Source: Pseudonocardia abyssalis
Lineage (GTDB): Bacteria; Actinomycetota; Actinomycetes; Mycobacteriales; Pseudonocardiaceae
NCBI RefSeq assembly: GCF_019263705.2
Contig: NZ_JADQDK010000001.1
Location: 4,650,001-4,714,000 of the forward strand
Length of the DNA stretch: 64,000 nt
Reading direction: 5' to 3'
This document shows positions 31,880 to 41,101 of the stretch, piece by piece. The notes beneath the pieces were generated by a model that was given only the letters and a program-made list of their open reading frames with translations, was not told where the DNA came from and did no database searches. The position numbers and the translations under genes are program-made. The number at the start of each line of letters is the position of its first letter. Position 1 is the first letter of the stretch.

Positions 31880-32377
31880 TCAGCCGCCGTCGGACGAGCG
31901 GAGGTCACCACCGACGTTCGGCGGGAACCGCAGCGGCGGGAGACCGGTCAGCGGCGCCTGGGGCTGGTTGCCGACCTCCGCGGGGATCGGAGCGCCCTGG
32001 ACGGGGTTGCCCAGGGTCATCGTGTTGAGCGTGACGCGGAACGCGGTGCCGCCCAGGTGTCGTTGCGGAGCAGGGTGTCGTGGGGCCAGCGGTACTGGTT
32101 GCCGCCGCCCTGGTCGTCGTAGACGCAGCCCTGGTGGACGTACTCGCCGTCGCGGTAGGCGCTGGTGTGGCAGATCCCGATCGGGTCGGCCGCCCAGATT
32201 CCCGTGTCCTCCAGCCGCGGCGCCCGCGGGGGCTCCGCGTACAGCAGCGCCGGGCCGGGCGTCGCCGGGTCCTCGTTCGCCGCGGGCTGGGCCAGCCCGG
32301 GGATCGCCGCCACCGTCGCCGTCAGCACCACACCCCGTGGCCAGCACCGCGACCCCGGATCCGATCCGCCTTCTCAT
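31880..32377 (-). pseudogene. Secreted protein of unknown function, two frameshifts
   Basis: Piecing frames together gives a signal peptide (MRRRIGSGVAVLATG, then VVLTATVAAIPGLAQPA), a middle part with two cysteines (GIWAADPIGICHTSAYRDGE and VHQGCVYDDQGGGNQYRWPH) and an end TAFRVTLNTMTLGNPVQGAP to DLRSSDGG. The first shift is one extra base near 32332; the second is near 32058, after NDTW. No single frame holds all pieces. I do not recognise the family with confidence. Decay or sequencing error both fit; the neighbouring genes are also broken, which favours decay. Confidence 0.6.
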
Positions 32378-32588
32378 TCCCCGACACCCCCGGTCCGCAC
32401 CGGCCCCGACGACGGCGTGACCCGTTCAACGCGCGACCGGGGCCGGTAGAGACGAAAGTTCGTGCAGCGTCGCCCGGACGTAACTCTCACGAGGTCCTTC
32501 ACCGGACCCGTCGGGGCTGGGGGGATCGGCCGCGGCACCGGGATCGGGGGATCCGGCCCGTCCCTGCCCCCGACGCGGAGGCGCCCGC

Positions 32589-35500
32589 ATGGCGCGTGAC
32601 GAGCACGATCCCGGAGTGCTCGACCGCCCGCGGGTGGTCGAGCTGCTGCGGGTCGCGGCGCGGCGGCGGGTGACCCTCGTCGTCGCTGGCGGGGGGTTCG
32701 GCAAGACCACGGCCCTGCGCGACGCCACCGCCCTGCGTGACGCCCCGGCGGACGGCCGGCTGGCCCTGCGCCAGGCCGACCGCTCCGTCGAGGTGCTGGC
32801 CCCGCGGCTGGCCGCGGCGCTCGGCGTCCCCGCCCCGCCCGGGCTGTCGGTGCGCGGTGGCGCGATGGGGGCGGAGGACCGCCGCGCACTCGCCGAGAGC
32901 CAGGCCGGGCTGCTGTGCGAGGCCGTCGAGGCGACGGCGGGTCGCACGCTCGGGCACCGCGCTGCTGCACGCGCTGTGCCTGCAGGCCCCGCCGGAGCTG
33001 CACGTCGTGCTGTGCGGGCGGCGGTTGCCGCGGCTGAGGCTGGGGCGGCTGCGCGGGCGCGGCGAGGTGACCGAGGTGACGGCGGCCGATCTCGCCTTCA
33101 CCCCGGACGAGACGGCCGCGCTGCTCGTCGCCCGCTTCGGCCCGGGCGCCGCCGACCTGGCCGGGCCGCTCCGCTCGCTGACGGCGGGGTGGGCCGCGGC
33201 CCTCGCGCTCGCGGTCGAGCGACTGGAACGGCTCGACCCCGGGAGCCGCCCGGCCGCGCTGGAGCGGTGGGAGCGGTACCGCGGGGCGAGCTGGCGCGCC
33301 TTCGCGGCCGACCTGGTGGCCGCCGAGCCCCCGACCACACGACGGCTCCTCGCGGTGGCCGCCACGACCGGCACCGTCGACGCCGGGCTGGCCCGCGGGC
33401 TCGGCGTGCAAGTCACCGAGGACGACGTGGAGGAGATGCAGGACCGCGGCCTGCTGGTGCCGGTCGGCGGGGCCGCGGGATCGGCGCGCGAGGGTCGCGT
33501 CGTCTCCCCCGTGCTCGCGTCGGCGGCCCGCGCGCAGCTCGACCCGGGCTCCTCGGCCGCCGTCCGCCGCGACGCGGCGGCCTGGTTGGAGGCCCACGAC
33601 CGACTGGAGGAGGCGCTGGAGTGCAGCGCGGGCGCCCCGCCGGACTCGACGCGGGCCCTGCTCGCGCGCTGCGGGTACGCGCTGGTCGGGCGCGGGTACG
33701 GCGGGCGACTGGCCGAGGTGCTGGGAACCGTCGGCACCGGCGGTGACCCCGGGCTGGAGGGCACGCTCGGTGCGGCGCTGCAGGCCGCGGGCGACTGGGA
33801 CGGCGCGCTGGAGGTCTACGCGCGACTGTACCGTGCGACGGGCGACGCCCGCCTGCCGCCGCAGGTCGCGTGGCGCTTCGGCGCGCTGCTCTACCTGCGC
33901 GGCGGGGCCACGGCAGCTCTCGGGGTGCTCGCCGCCGACGACCCGGACCCGCTGGTCTCGGCGTGGCTGAGCGCGACCCTGTGGAGCAGCGGTGACCTCG
34001 ACGGGGCGGCGGTCGCCGCCGAGCGGGCCGTCGCCGGAGCCGGTGACGACCCGCTGGCCCGCACCGCCGCGCACGTCGCCGCCGCACTGGTGGCCGCAGG
34101 TCGGGGCGACCGGGAGCGCAACGCCGCGGAGTACCGACTCGCGCTCGCCGCGGGCGCGGTGGCGGGCGACTCGGCGCAGCTCGCCCGCATCCACGCCAAC
34201 CTCAGCTCGCGTGCGGTCGAGGAGGGCGACTACGGCGGGGCGGTCGAGCACGCCGACCAGGCCCTGCGCGCCGGGGCCGGGCACCGCTTCTTCGCCGCGC
34301 TCGCGCTGAGCAACAAGGCCGAGGCCCTGCTCCGGACGGGCCGCCTCGTCGAGGCCGGCGCCGCCCTCGACGAGGCCGTCGGGACCTACGCGTGGCTCGG
34401 GTCGCTGCGGGAGTGCGTGCCCCGGGCGCTGCTCGGGGCGCTGTACGTGGAGCGCGGCGACCTCGTCCGTGCGCGGGTCTGCCTGGACCAGGCCCTCCGG
34501 CTCGCCGAGCGCGCCCACGACGTCCACGCCCGGGTCGGTGCGCTCACCGCGCTCGCGCCGATCCTCGCCCTCGACGACGTGGCGGCAGCGCGCGCGCTCG
34601 TCGTCGACGCGGTGGAGGGGGCAAGCAGCCTGGAGCTGCCGCGTGCGCTGTGCGCCGGGGCGCACGTCGAACTGCTCGGTGGCGACGGGCCCGCGGCCGT
34701 CGCGCTGGCCCGCCGGGCCGAGGCCGAGGCGCGGCGCACCCACGACCGCGCCGCGATCGCCGAGGCCCTGGAGCTCCCGGGGGCCGCCGCGGACCCGCCG
34801 GACCTGCGACTGCTGCGGGACGCCGGGGCGGTGTGGGAGGTCGTCGGCAACCCGATCGCGCAGTGCCGCACCCGGCTCGTGCTCGCGCTGCTGCGCGGCG
34901 ACGAGGAGCAGGTGGACGACCTGCGCCGGGACCTGTCCGCGATCGGCGCGAGCCCGGACGTCGGCGTCCCGGCGCTGATCGCCGCCCGGCTCCCGTCCGC
35001 CGGGCGCCCGGCCGCGGTCCGGATCACCACGCTGGGGCGGTTCCAGGTGGTGCGCGCGGGCCGACCCGTCGCGGTGTCGGACTGGCGGTCGCGCAAGGCC
35101 CGGGACCTGCTGAAGATCCTCATCGCCCACCACGGCCACCCCGTCACCCGCGACGCGGCCGCGGACGCGCTGTGGCCGGGCGAGCCGGGGGCCGGCGTGG
35201 CCAACCGGTTGTCGGTGGCGCTGAGCGTGCTGCGCCGCGTCCTCGACCCGGGGGCGGGTCCTGCCGGGGGACCACTACCTGGACACCGACCACCGCTCGC
35301 TCGCGGTGCGCACCGACCGCGTCGAGGTCGACGTCGTCGCGTTCGACGCGCTCGCGCGCGACGGGATCGCGCTCGTCGCCGACGGGGACCCGGTCGCGGC
35401 GGAGGAGTCGCTGCGTCGCGCCGACCGGCTCTACGCGGGCGACTTCCTGGAGGAGGACCGCTTCGAGGACTGGGCCGTCGACCGGCGCGAGGTGGCGCGC

Positions 35501-35770
35501 GCGACCGCGCAGACCGTGTCGTGGCTGCTCGCCCGCCTCGCCGCGGACCGCGGTGACGAGGAGACGGCCGGGCACCGCCTGTGGCGGCTGCTCGAGCGCG
35601 ACCCCTACGACGAGGACGCCTGGCAGGCCGCACTGGGCACGGAGCTGCGGTTGGGCCGGCTCGGGCGGGCCCGCCGGCTCTACGCCGGGTACGTGCGGAG
35701 GATGGGCGAGCTGGGTGTCGCACCGCTGCCTCTCGCCGACGCCCGGAACAGGCGACTGACCTCGTTCACA
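32589..35770 (+). pseudogene. Large STAND-type ATPase regulator with OmpR-like/BTAD (SARP) C terminus, broken
   Basis: The start (MARDEHDPGVLDRPRVVELL) is followed by a Walker A LVVAGGGFGKTT. At about 32948 the frame runs from TAGRTLG straight into TALLHALCLQAPPELHVVLC in a different frame; the intervening Walker B strand (usually LVLDD) is missing. A long TPR-like helical region follows. Then comes the DNA-binding domain RITTLGRFQVVRAGRPVAVS with KARDLLKILIAHHG, and after a second shift near 35262 the BTAD part VRTDRVEVDVVAFDAL to GRARRLYAGYVRRMGELG. Intact homologues are about 1000-residue activators of the MalT/SARP kind. With the loss of Walker B and two frame breaks it is very likely dead. 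Confidence 0.85.
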
Positions 35771-35817
35771 GGTCACCTTCAGACCGTCGGAAGGGCCGGG
35801 GGCGGAGCCTCGCGCGC

Positions 35818-36003
35818 ATGCCCACGTTCGTCCTGCGCCTGCAGACCCCCGAGCCCCCGCGCGCGGCGTCCGTCCCGCTGCGCGGCGTCGTCGACGAGGT
35901 CGCGACCGGTGCATCGAGCACGTTCGCCTGCGCCGCCGAGCTCGTCGCCCTGCTCACCGCGGCCCTACGCGCGGGCCCGGCTCCCGGACCGGCCGAGCGA
36001 TGA
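35818..36003 (+). CDS. Small hypothetical protein upstream of a sigma-factor gene
   Basis: A protein of 61 residues starting MPTFVLRLQTPEPPRAASVP, with a conserved-looking core LRGVVDEVATGASSTFACAA then ELVALLTAALRAG. The stop overlaps the ATG of the sigma-like frame (ATGA), the usual sign of translational coupling. Small proteins with the pattern FVVRL...GVVEVVATG...F.. ELLALL occur beside such sigma factors and large STAND regulators in related genomes as far as I recall; no function is known. Confidence 0.6.
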   Translation: MPTFVLRLQTPEPPRAASVPLRGVVDEVATGASSTFACAAELVALLTAALRAGPAPGPAER

Positions 36004-36320
36004 CCGCGGAGGAGCCCGCCGACCTGCTCCGCCGCATCTCCGGGGGCTGCCCAGGAGCCTGGGACGACCTGATCCGGCGCTACGCGTCGCTGGTCAGGGC
36101 CCGCACCACGGCGTACCGGCTGCAGGAGGCCGACGCCCACGACGTCGCCCAGACCACCTGGCTGCGCCTGGCCGAGAACCTCGACCGGATCCGCACCCCC
36201 GAGCACCTGGCCGGCTGGCTCGCCGCCGTCGCCGCCCACGAGTGCCAGCGGGTGGCCCGGGAGCGCACCCGGGTGGTCGTCGCCGACACCCCGACGCTCC
36301 CGGCCCCGGAGTGGGAGGCC
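36000..36320 (+). pseudogene. Truncated sigma-70 family factor (region 2 only)
   Basis: The frame starts MTAEEPADLLRRISGGCPGA and holds a good sigma region 2 (WDDLIRRYASLVRARTTAYR, then LQEADAHDVAQTTWLRLAEN and TPEHLAGWLAAVAAHECQR). After ERTRVVVADTPTLPAPEWEA the similarity ends and no region 4 helix-turn-helix is found in any frame. The frame stays open until 37046, but only by reading the kinase gene in a wrong frame. The 3' half has probably been deleted. Confidence 0.7.
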
Positions 36321-36445
36321 GCTCGTCGTCGGTGGCCGCCGGGACCTGACCCGATCGGGCGACCCCGCCCGACCGGACCGCGACGGCGGTCGCCGGTACC
36401 GTCGGTGCCCGCCGCGCATCCGGTCGCGGCACGGCGGGAGGACTC

Positions 36446-37729
36446 GTGCAGCCAGGATCGGACCCCACCCGGCGCATCCCGGACCCGACGCGCCGGTTCG
36501 ACGGGGCGGCCTCCGAAGGGGCGGCCTCCGACGGGGCGGCGACCGAGCGGATCGCCCCGGCCGGCGGCCCGGGCGCGGTGCTCGGCGGGCGCTACCGCCT
36601 CGAGGGCCTGCTCGGCGCGGGCGGCATGGCCGACGTCCACCGAGCCGAGGACCTGCGCCTGCACCGCCCGGTCGCGGTCAAGATCTTCCGGCCGGGCACC
36701 GACCCCGACGGCGAGCGCCGCTTCGCCGAGGAGGCACGGACGCTGGCCGGGCTGCGCCATCCCGGACTCGTCGCCGTGCACGACTACGCCGTCGAGCGGG
36801 GCCGGGCGTACCTCGTCATGGAGCTGGTCGACGGTCCGACGCTGGCCCAGGAGCTCACCCGCGAGCCCTACGACGCCGAGTCGGCCGCCCGCGTCGGGCT
36901 GGAGCTCGCGCAGGTGCTCGCCTACGTCCACGGAGAGGGCGTGGTGCACCGCGACATCAAGCCGTCCAACGTCCTCGTCGACCACGACGGCCGGATGCGG
37001 CTGGCCGACTTCGGCATCGCCCGGCTCGTCGGGAGCTCCGGGATGACCTCGGCCGACCTCGACGTCGGCACCGTCGCCTACCTCGCCCCCGAGCAGGTCC
37101 GCGGCGAGCCGGTCGGCCCGCCCGCCGACGTCTACGCACTCGGCCTCCTGCTGCTGGAGGCGATCCGCGGGCGCCGCGTCTACGACGGCGACGACTGGGC
37201 CGCGGCCGAGCAGCGCCTCGACCGCAGGCCCCCGATCCCGAACGACCTGCCCGAACCCCTGCGCGGCACCCTGCGCGCGATGACCGATCCCGACCCCCGT
37301 CGCCGTCCCGACGCCCGGCAGGTGGCGGCCCGCCTCAGCGCACCCGCCGTCGAGCCGGAACCGGAGCGCCGGAGCTCGCGCGGGCTGCTGATCGGGCTCG
37401 GCCTGCTGGCGGTGCTCGCGGTGGTCGTCTTCGCGCTCACCCGCGGCGGCGACGATCAGACCGACGTGTCGGCCCAGCCCGCGACGTCGACGGTCGAGAC
37501 GACGGAGGCGGCGCCGACCGAGGACGCCGCGGAACCGACGACGGACGCGGGAGAGGGCAGCGGCGTCTCGATCCCCGACATCCCGACCGCGATCCCCGAC
37601 CTGCCCGACATCGACATCCCCACCGACATCCCGGACATCCCGGACCTCCCGGAGGTCCCCGAGGGCGCCGTCGACGACGCCCGCAACGCGTGGGAGCAGT
37701 TCACCGACTGGCTGGGGCAGTTCTTCTAG
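36446..37729 (+). CDS. Transmembrane Ser/Thr protein kinase (PknB-like)
   Basis: A protein of 427 residues. The glycine loop LLGAGGMADVHRA is at 55-67, the ATP lysine in VAVKIF at 79, the catalytic HRDIKPSN at 168-175, DFG at 188-190 and APEQ at 215-218, so an active kinase is expected. One membrane helix (residues 313-332) follows. The outside part has Thr/Glu-rich sequence and then a run of IPD/LPD units (IPDIPTAIPDLPDIDIPTDI continuing to DLPEVPEG), with no PASTA domain. GGGAGG precedes the GTG start. The stop overlaps that of the convergent cupin gene. Confidence 0.93.
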   Translation: MQPGSDPTRRIPDPTRRFDGAASEGAASDGAATERIAPAGGPGAVLGGRYRLEGLLGAGGMADVHRAEDLRLHRPVAVKIFRPGTDPDGERRFAEEARTLAGLRHPGLVAVHDYAVERGRAYLVMELVDGPTLAQELTREPYDAESAARVGLELAQVLAYVHGEGVVHRDIKPSNVLVDHDGRMRLADFGIARLVGSSGMTSADLDVGTVAYLAPEQVRGEPVGPPADVYALGLLLLEAIRGRRVYDGDDWAAAEQRLDRRPPIPNDLPEPLRGTLRAMTDPDPRRRPDARQVAARLSAPAVEPEPERRSSRGLLIGLGLLAVLAVVVFALTRGGDDQTDVSAQPATSTVETTEAAPTEDAAEPTTDAGEGSGVSIPDIPTAIPDLPDIDIPTDIPDIPDLPEVPEGAVDDARNAWEQFTDWLGQFF

Positions 37730-38196
37730 GCCCCTTCGACGGTGCCGGGGGCCAGGAAGTCCACGTCGTGCAGCGCGGAGAGGCGGACGACCTCCTCCGG
37801 GTCGGTCAGGTCGTGCAGCCGGTCGAACAGCTGCGCGAGCCGCCCGGCGGGGCTGACCCAGAACAACGCGCGGGAGTTCGCGTCGCTGCGGTTGTAGTAG
37901 GCGTGCGGCAGCCCCTTGGGCATGCGGACGGTGTCGCCCGGCCCCGCCTTCTCCCACTGCCCGTCGAGGTAGAGCGTGAACACGCCCTCCAGCACGTAGA
38001 TGTGCTCGTCCTGGGTGGTGTGGACGTGCGGCGGCACACCGGTGCCGGGCGGGTCGAGCGTCTCGAACGCGAAGCTCGTCTCGCTCGCGGCCTTGAGCGA
38101 GTAGGTGTGGCCCAGCACGTTCCACACCCGGTTGCCCTGGCCCGCGAGGGTGATTCCGGCGGGCAGCGGTCCGAGCACGATCTCGTCAGCGGTCAT
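37726..38196 (-). CDS. Cupin-domain protein
   Basis: A protein of 156 residues with one cupin barrel: motif 1 PPHVHTTQDEHIYVLEG gives three metal ligands (H, H, E/H), and motif 2 is GDTVRMPKGLPHAYYNRS. The end is LFDRLHDLTDPEEVVRLSAL. The fold can hold a metal for a dioxygenase or isomerase, or serve as a sensor; the substrate is unknown. The gene is nine bp downstream of the CBS gene on the same strand, suggesting a two-gene operon. Confidence 0.87.
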   Translation of the reverse strand: MTADEIVLGPLPAGITLAGQGNRVWNVLGHTYSLKAASETSFAFETLDPPGTGVPPHVHTTQDEHIYVLEGVFTLYLDGQWEKAGPGDTVRMPKGLPHAYYNRSDANSRALFWVSPAGRLAQLFDRLHDLTDPEEVVRLSALHDVDFLAPGTVEGA

Positions 38197-38205
38197 GGGG
38201 TCGGA

Positions 38206-39045
38206 TCAGACCAGATCGCCCCGGCTCAGTACACCCACCAGCACCCCGCCGTCGACGACGGGCACCATCCGCAGCCCGCGTTCGGCCACCAGCGCGACGG
38301 CCTCGCCGACGGTGGCGTCGACCGGCAGCGTGACGGGCGTCCGGGTCATCACGGCGCTGACCGTGCGCCCGGCGCGACCGGCGAGCCGGTCGCCGAGCAG
38401 GTCGGCCTCGCTGACGACCCCCATCAGCCGCGCGTCCGCGTCGACCACCGGGAGCGCGGTGAACCGCCGGGCCAGCAGCAGCTCGACGGCCACCTCGACG
38501 GGCTCGGTGGGGAGCACCGTCACCGGGTCGCGCGTCATGACCTCCCGCACCGCCGTCGTGGCGACGGCGGCCGGCCGCTCCCGGCCGGGGCGGGCGAGCC
38601 CGACCAGCACCTCGTCGGCGGCGTCGTCACGCCCGGTGACCCGGCGCACCAGTGCCCCGAACCGGCCCTCCGGCTTCCACTGCCGCAGCAGGTCGCTGCG
38701 GGTGACGACCCCGACGAGCGTGCCGCGCTCCACGATCGGCATGACCCGCAGCTCGCCGTGCGACCGCATCCGCTGCGCCACGACCGACGGGCTCGCGGTC
38801 GGCGGCATGGCGAGCACGTCGGGGTTCATGACGTCGTCGACGGGGTCGGCGTCGGTGCCACCGGTCTCGCGGTGGCGCAGCACGTCGAGCAGGCTGACGA
38901 CGCCGACGAGCCGGTGCCGCGCATTCACCACCGGCAGCGCGCTGAACCCGAAGCGCTGCATCCGCTCCACCGCCGCCGAGACGGCCGCGTCCGACCGGAC
39001 CGTGACCACCCGCTTGCTCATGACGTCCTGGACCCGTCGCGCCAT
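38206..39045 (-). CDS. Protein with four CBS domains
   Basis: A protein of 279 residues made of four CBS repeats. They are marked by VQDVMSKRVVTVRSDAAVSA, VDDVMNPDVLAMPPTASPSV, VREVMTRDPVTVLPTEPVEV and VSAVMTRTPVTLPVDATVGE, each followed by a LPVV/MPIV strand and a GVVS/GVVT turn. Two Bateman modules of this sort bind adenosine nucleotides such as AMP, ATP or SAM. No enzyme domain is attached, so it probably acts as a sensor on a partner protein. ATG 39045 is used; the codon before it is GTG. Confidence 0.92.
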   Translation of the reverse strand: MARRVQDVMSKRVVTVRSDAAVSAAVERMQRFGFSALPVVNARHRLVGVVSLLDVLRHRETGGTDADPVDDVMNPDVLAMPPTASPSVVAQRMRSHGELRVMPIVERGTLVGVVTRSDLLRQWKPEGRFGALVRRVTGRDDAADEVLVGLARPGRERPAAVATTAVREVMTRDPVTVLPTEPVEVAVELLLARRFTALPVVDADARLMGVVSEADLLGDRLAGRAGRTVSAVMTRTPVTLPVDATVGEAVALVAERGLRMVPVVDGGVLVGVLSRGDLV

Positions 39046-39079
39046 CACCCCACCGTAGGTGCGTCACTAGACTCCGGCC

Positions 39080-40654
39080 ATGCCTGGCACCGTGGGTGAG
39101 CCGGTGACGATATCGGTCGCCGAGCTGGTCGGGATGCTCTCGCTCGCGGCCGACCTCGGCCTGGGCCAGCCGATGGAGCACCTCGCCCGGTCCTGCCTGA
39201 TCGCCACCCGGTTCGCCGGGCGGATCGGCCTGAGCGACGACGACATCGCGACGACCTACTCCCTCGCGCTGCTCGCGTGGGTCGGCTGCACCGCCGACTC
39301 GCACGAGACCTCGGCCCGCTTCGGCGACGACATCGCGCTGCGCGCAGGCGTCTACGACGTCGAGATCGGCAGCCCCCCGATGCTCGGCTACCTCGTGCGG
39401 CGGGCGGGGTCGCACGGGTCGGTGCTGCACCGCGCGCGCGTGGCTGGCGGGCTGATCGCCACGATGGGCCGGGTCGTGCAGGATTCGCTGGTGGCCCACT
39501 GCCAGGTCACCGGGCAGCTCGCGACCCGGCTCGGGATGTCCGAGCGGCTGTGCCGCTGCATCGGTCAGACGTTCACGCGCTGGGACGGGCGCGGGTCCCC
39601 CACGGGCGTCCGGGGTACGGAGATCGACGTGGCGACCCGGATCGTGCGGCTGGCCGACGTCGTCGAGGTCCACCACCGCACCGGCGGGGTCGACGCCGCG
39701 CTCGACGTCACGCGTCGCCGCCGGGGTTCCACGCTCGACCCCGACATCGTCGACGCGTTCGTCCGGCACGGCCGCGACCTGCTCGACGGCCTGCCGGCGG
39801 AGTCGAGCTGGTCGGAGCTGCTCGCCGCCGACCCGGCCCCGCGGCCACTGAGCGGCACGTCCCTCGATGCCGGCCTGGAGGCCGTCGCCGACTTCGTCGA
39901 CCTCAAGTCGCCGTACTTCGCCGGCCGCTCCCGCGGCGTCGCCGACCTGGCCGCCGCGGCCGCGCGCCGCACCGGGATGCCCCCCGGCGAGGTGGTCGTC
40001 GTGCGTCGCGCGGGCCTGCTGCACGGGCTGGGCCGATCCGGGGTGCCCAACACGATCTGGGACAAGCCCGGGCCGCTCACCGACGTCGAGCGCGAGCGCG
40101 TGGAGCTGCACTCGTACTACACCGACCGGATGCTGCGGCGCGTCCCCGCACTCGGCCACGCCGCGGCCGTCGCGGCGATGGCGCACGAGCGGCTCGACGG
40201 CTCCGGCTACCACCGCGGGCTCACCGCCACCTCGATCCCGTCGACCGCGCGCCTGCTCGGCGCCGCGGGCAGCTACCACGCGATGATCGAGGTCCGCCCC
40301 CACCGCGCCGCGCTGACCCCACCGGCCGCGGCCGCCGCGCTGCGCGGGGAGGCCGCGGCCGGGCGGCTCGACCCCGCCGCGGTCGAGGCCGTACTGGGCA
40401 GCGCGGGCCACCACACGCGTCGCCCCTCGGCCGGACCCCGCGGGCTCACCGCCCGCGAGATGCAGGTGCTGGAGCTTCTCGCCAGAGCGGCCACCACCCG
40501 TCGGATCGGCGAGGAGCTGGGGATCTCACCGAAGACCGCGGGCAACCACATCGAGCGCATCTACTCCAAGATCGGCACGAGCACCCGCGCCGGTGCCGCG
40601 CTGTTCGCGATGCAGCACGGCCTGCTCGCGACCCTGGAGCCCCTGGACGGGTAG
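39080..40654 (+). CDS. HD-domain/LuxR regulator with a degenerate HD site
   Basis: A protein of 524 residues. Two HD-like helical domains (about 12-240 and 260-420) are followed by a LuxR DNA-binding domain at the C terminus (LTAREMQVLELLARAATTRR, then ISPKTAGNHIERIYSKIG). In the second HD-GYP-like domain the block reads AGLLHGLGRSGVPNTIWDKP: H315 is kept but the metal-binding Asp is Gly316, and the later GYP is GYH (DGSGYHRGL). Phosphodiesterase activity is therefore doubtful and a sensing role is more likely. It is divergent from the CBS-cupin pair with only 34 bp between starts. Confidence 0.85.
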   Translation: MPGTVGEPVTISVAELVGMLSLAADLGLGQPMEHLARSCLIATRFAGRIGLSDDDIATTYSLALLAWVGCTADSHETSARFGDDIALRAGVYDVEIGSPPMLGYLVRRAGSHGSVLHRARVAGGLIATMGRVVQDSLVAHCQVTGQLATRLGMSERLCRCIGQTFTRWDGRGSPTGVRGTEIDVATRIVRLADVVEVHHRTGGVDAALDVTRRRRGSTLDPDIVDAFVRHGRDLLDGLPAESSWSELLAADPAPRPLSGTSLDAGLEAVADFVDLKSPYFAGRSRGVADLAAAAARRTGMPPGEVVVVRRAGLLHGLGRSGVPNTIWDKPGPLTDVERERVELHSYYTDRMLRRVPALGHAAAVAAMAHERLDGSGYHRGLTATSIPSTARLLGAAGSYHAMIEVRPHRAALTPPAAAAALRGEAAAGRLDPAAVEAVLGSAGHHTRRPSAGPRGLTAREMQVLELLARAATTRRIGEELGISPKTAGNHIERIYSKIGTSTRAGAALFAMQHGLLATLEPLDG

Positions 40655-40702
40655 GGACAACTCCTCATGACGGCGGGACGGCACGTCCCTAGCGTCGCCG
40701 TC

Positions 40703-41065
40703 ATGAGCAACCGAGCCGTCATCAACCTGACCACCGGGCTGGAGGACGCCGAGCGGGTGACCGTGGCCTTCCTGACCGCTGTGGCCGCCGCCGAGTCCGG
40801 CCGCCCCACGATGATGTTCCTGACGAAGGAGGCCGCCCGCCTCGCCGTGCCCGGCGTCGCCGTCGCGACCGCGTGCGAGGGCTGCCCGCCGCTGACCGAG
40901 TTGATCGACCGCTACGAGCGGGCGGGCGGCCGCTACCTCGTCTGCCCGATCTGCGTGCACGCCAAGAAGCTGGACACCGCGTTCATCGCGGGCGCGGAGA
41001 TGGGCGGCACGGTGCCGCTGTGGGAGTGGATCGGCGAGGAGGCCGCCACCACGTTCAGCTTCTGA
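40703..41065 (+). CDS. DsrE-family protein
   Basis: A protein of 120 residues from ATG 40703 (MSNRAVINLTTGLEDAERVT). The fold pattern includes VAFLTAVAAAESGRPTMMFL, a strand-helix pair, and two Cys pairs: CEGCPPLTELI and CPICVHAKKL. DsrE/TusD-like proteins carry persulfide sulfur on a cysteine; the closely spaced cysteines make such a role possible. It follows the LuxR gene by 48 bp and may be co-transcribed. Confidence 0.83.
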   Translation: MSNRAVINLTTGLEDAERVTVAFLTAVAAAESGRPTMMFLTKEAARLAVPGVAVATACEGCPPLTELIDRYERAGGRYLVCPICVHAKKLDTAFIAGAEMGGTVPLWEWIGEEAATTFSF

Positions 41066-41101
41066 GGAACTCTGTCGGACCTCTCGGGCAGAATCGAGCG
41101 G

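Noticed and set aside
32374..35139. Minus-strand open frame of 921 codons opposite the broken STAND regulator
   Set aside because: It is antisense to clear TPR, HTH and BTAD blocks. The long openness reflects codon-position GC bias.
36000..37046. A full 348-residue sigma factor
   Set aside because: After about 110 residues the frame reads the kinase gene in the wrong frame; no region 4 is present, so only a truncated remnant is called.
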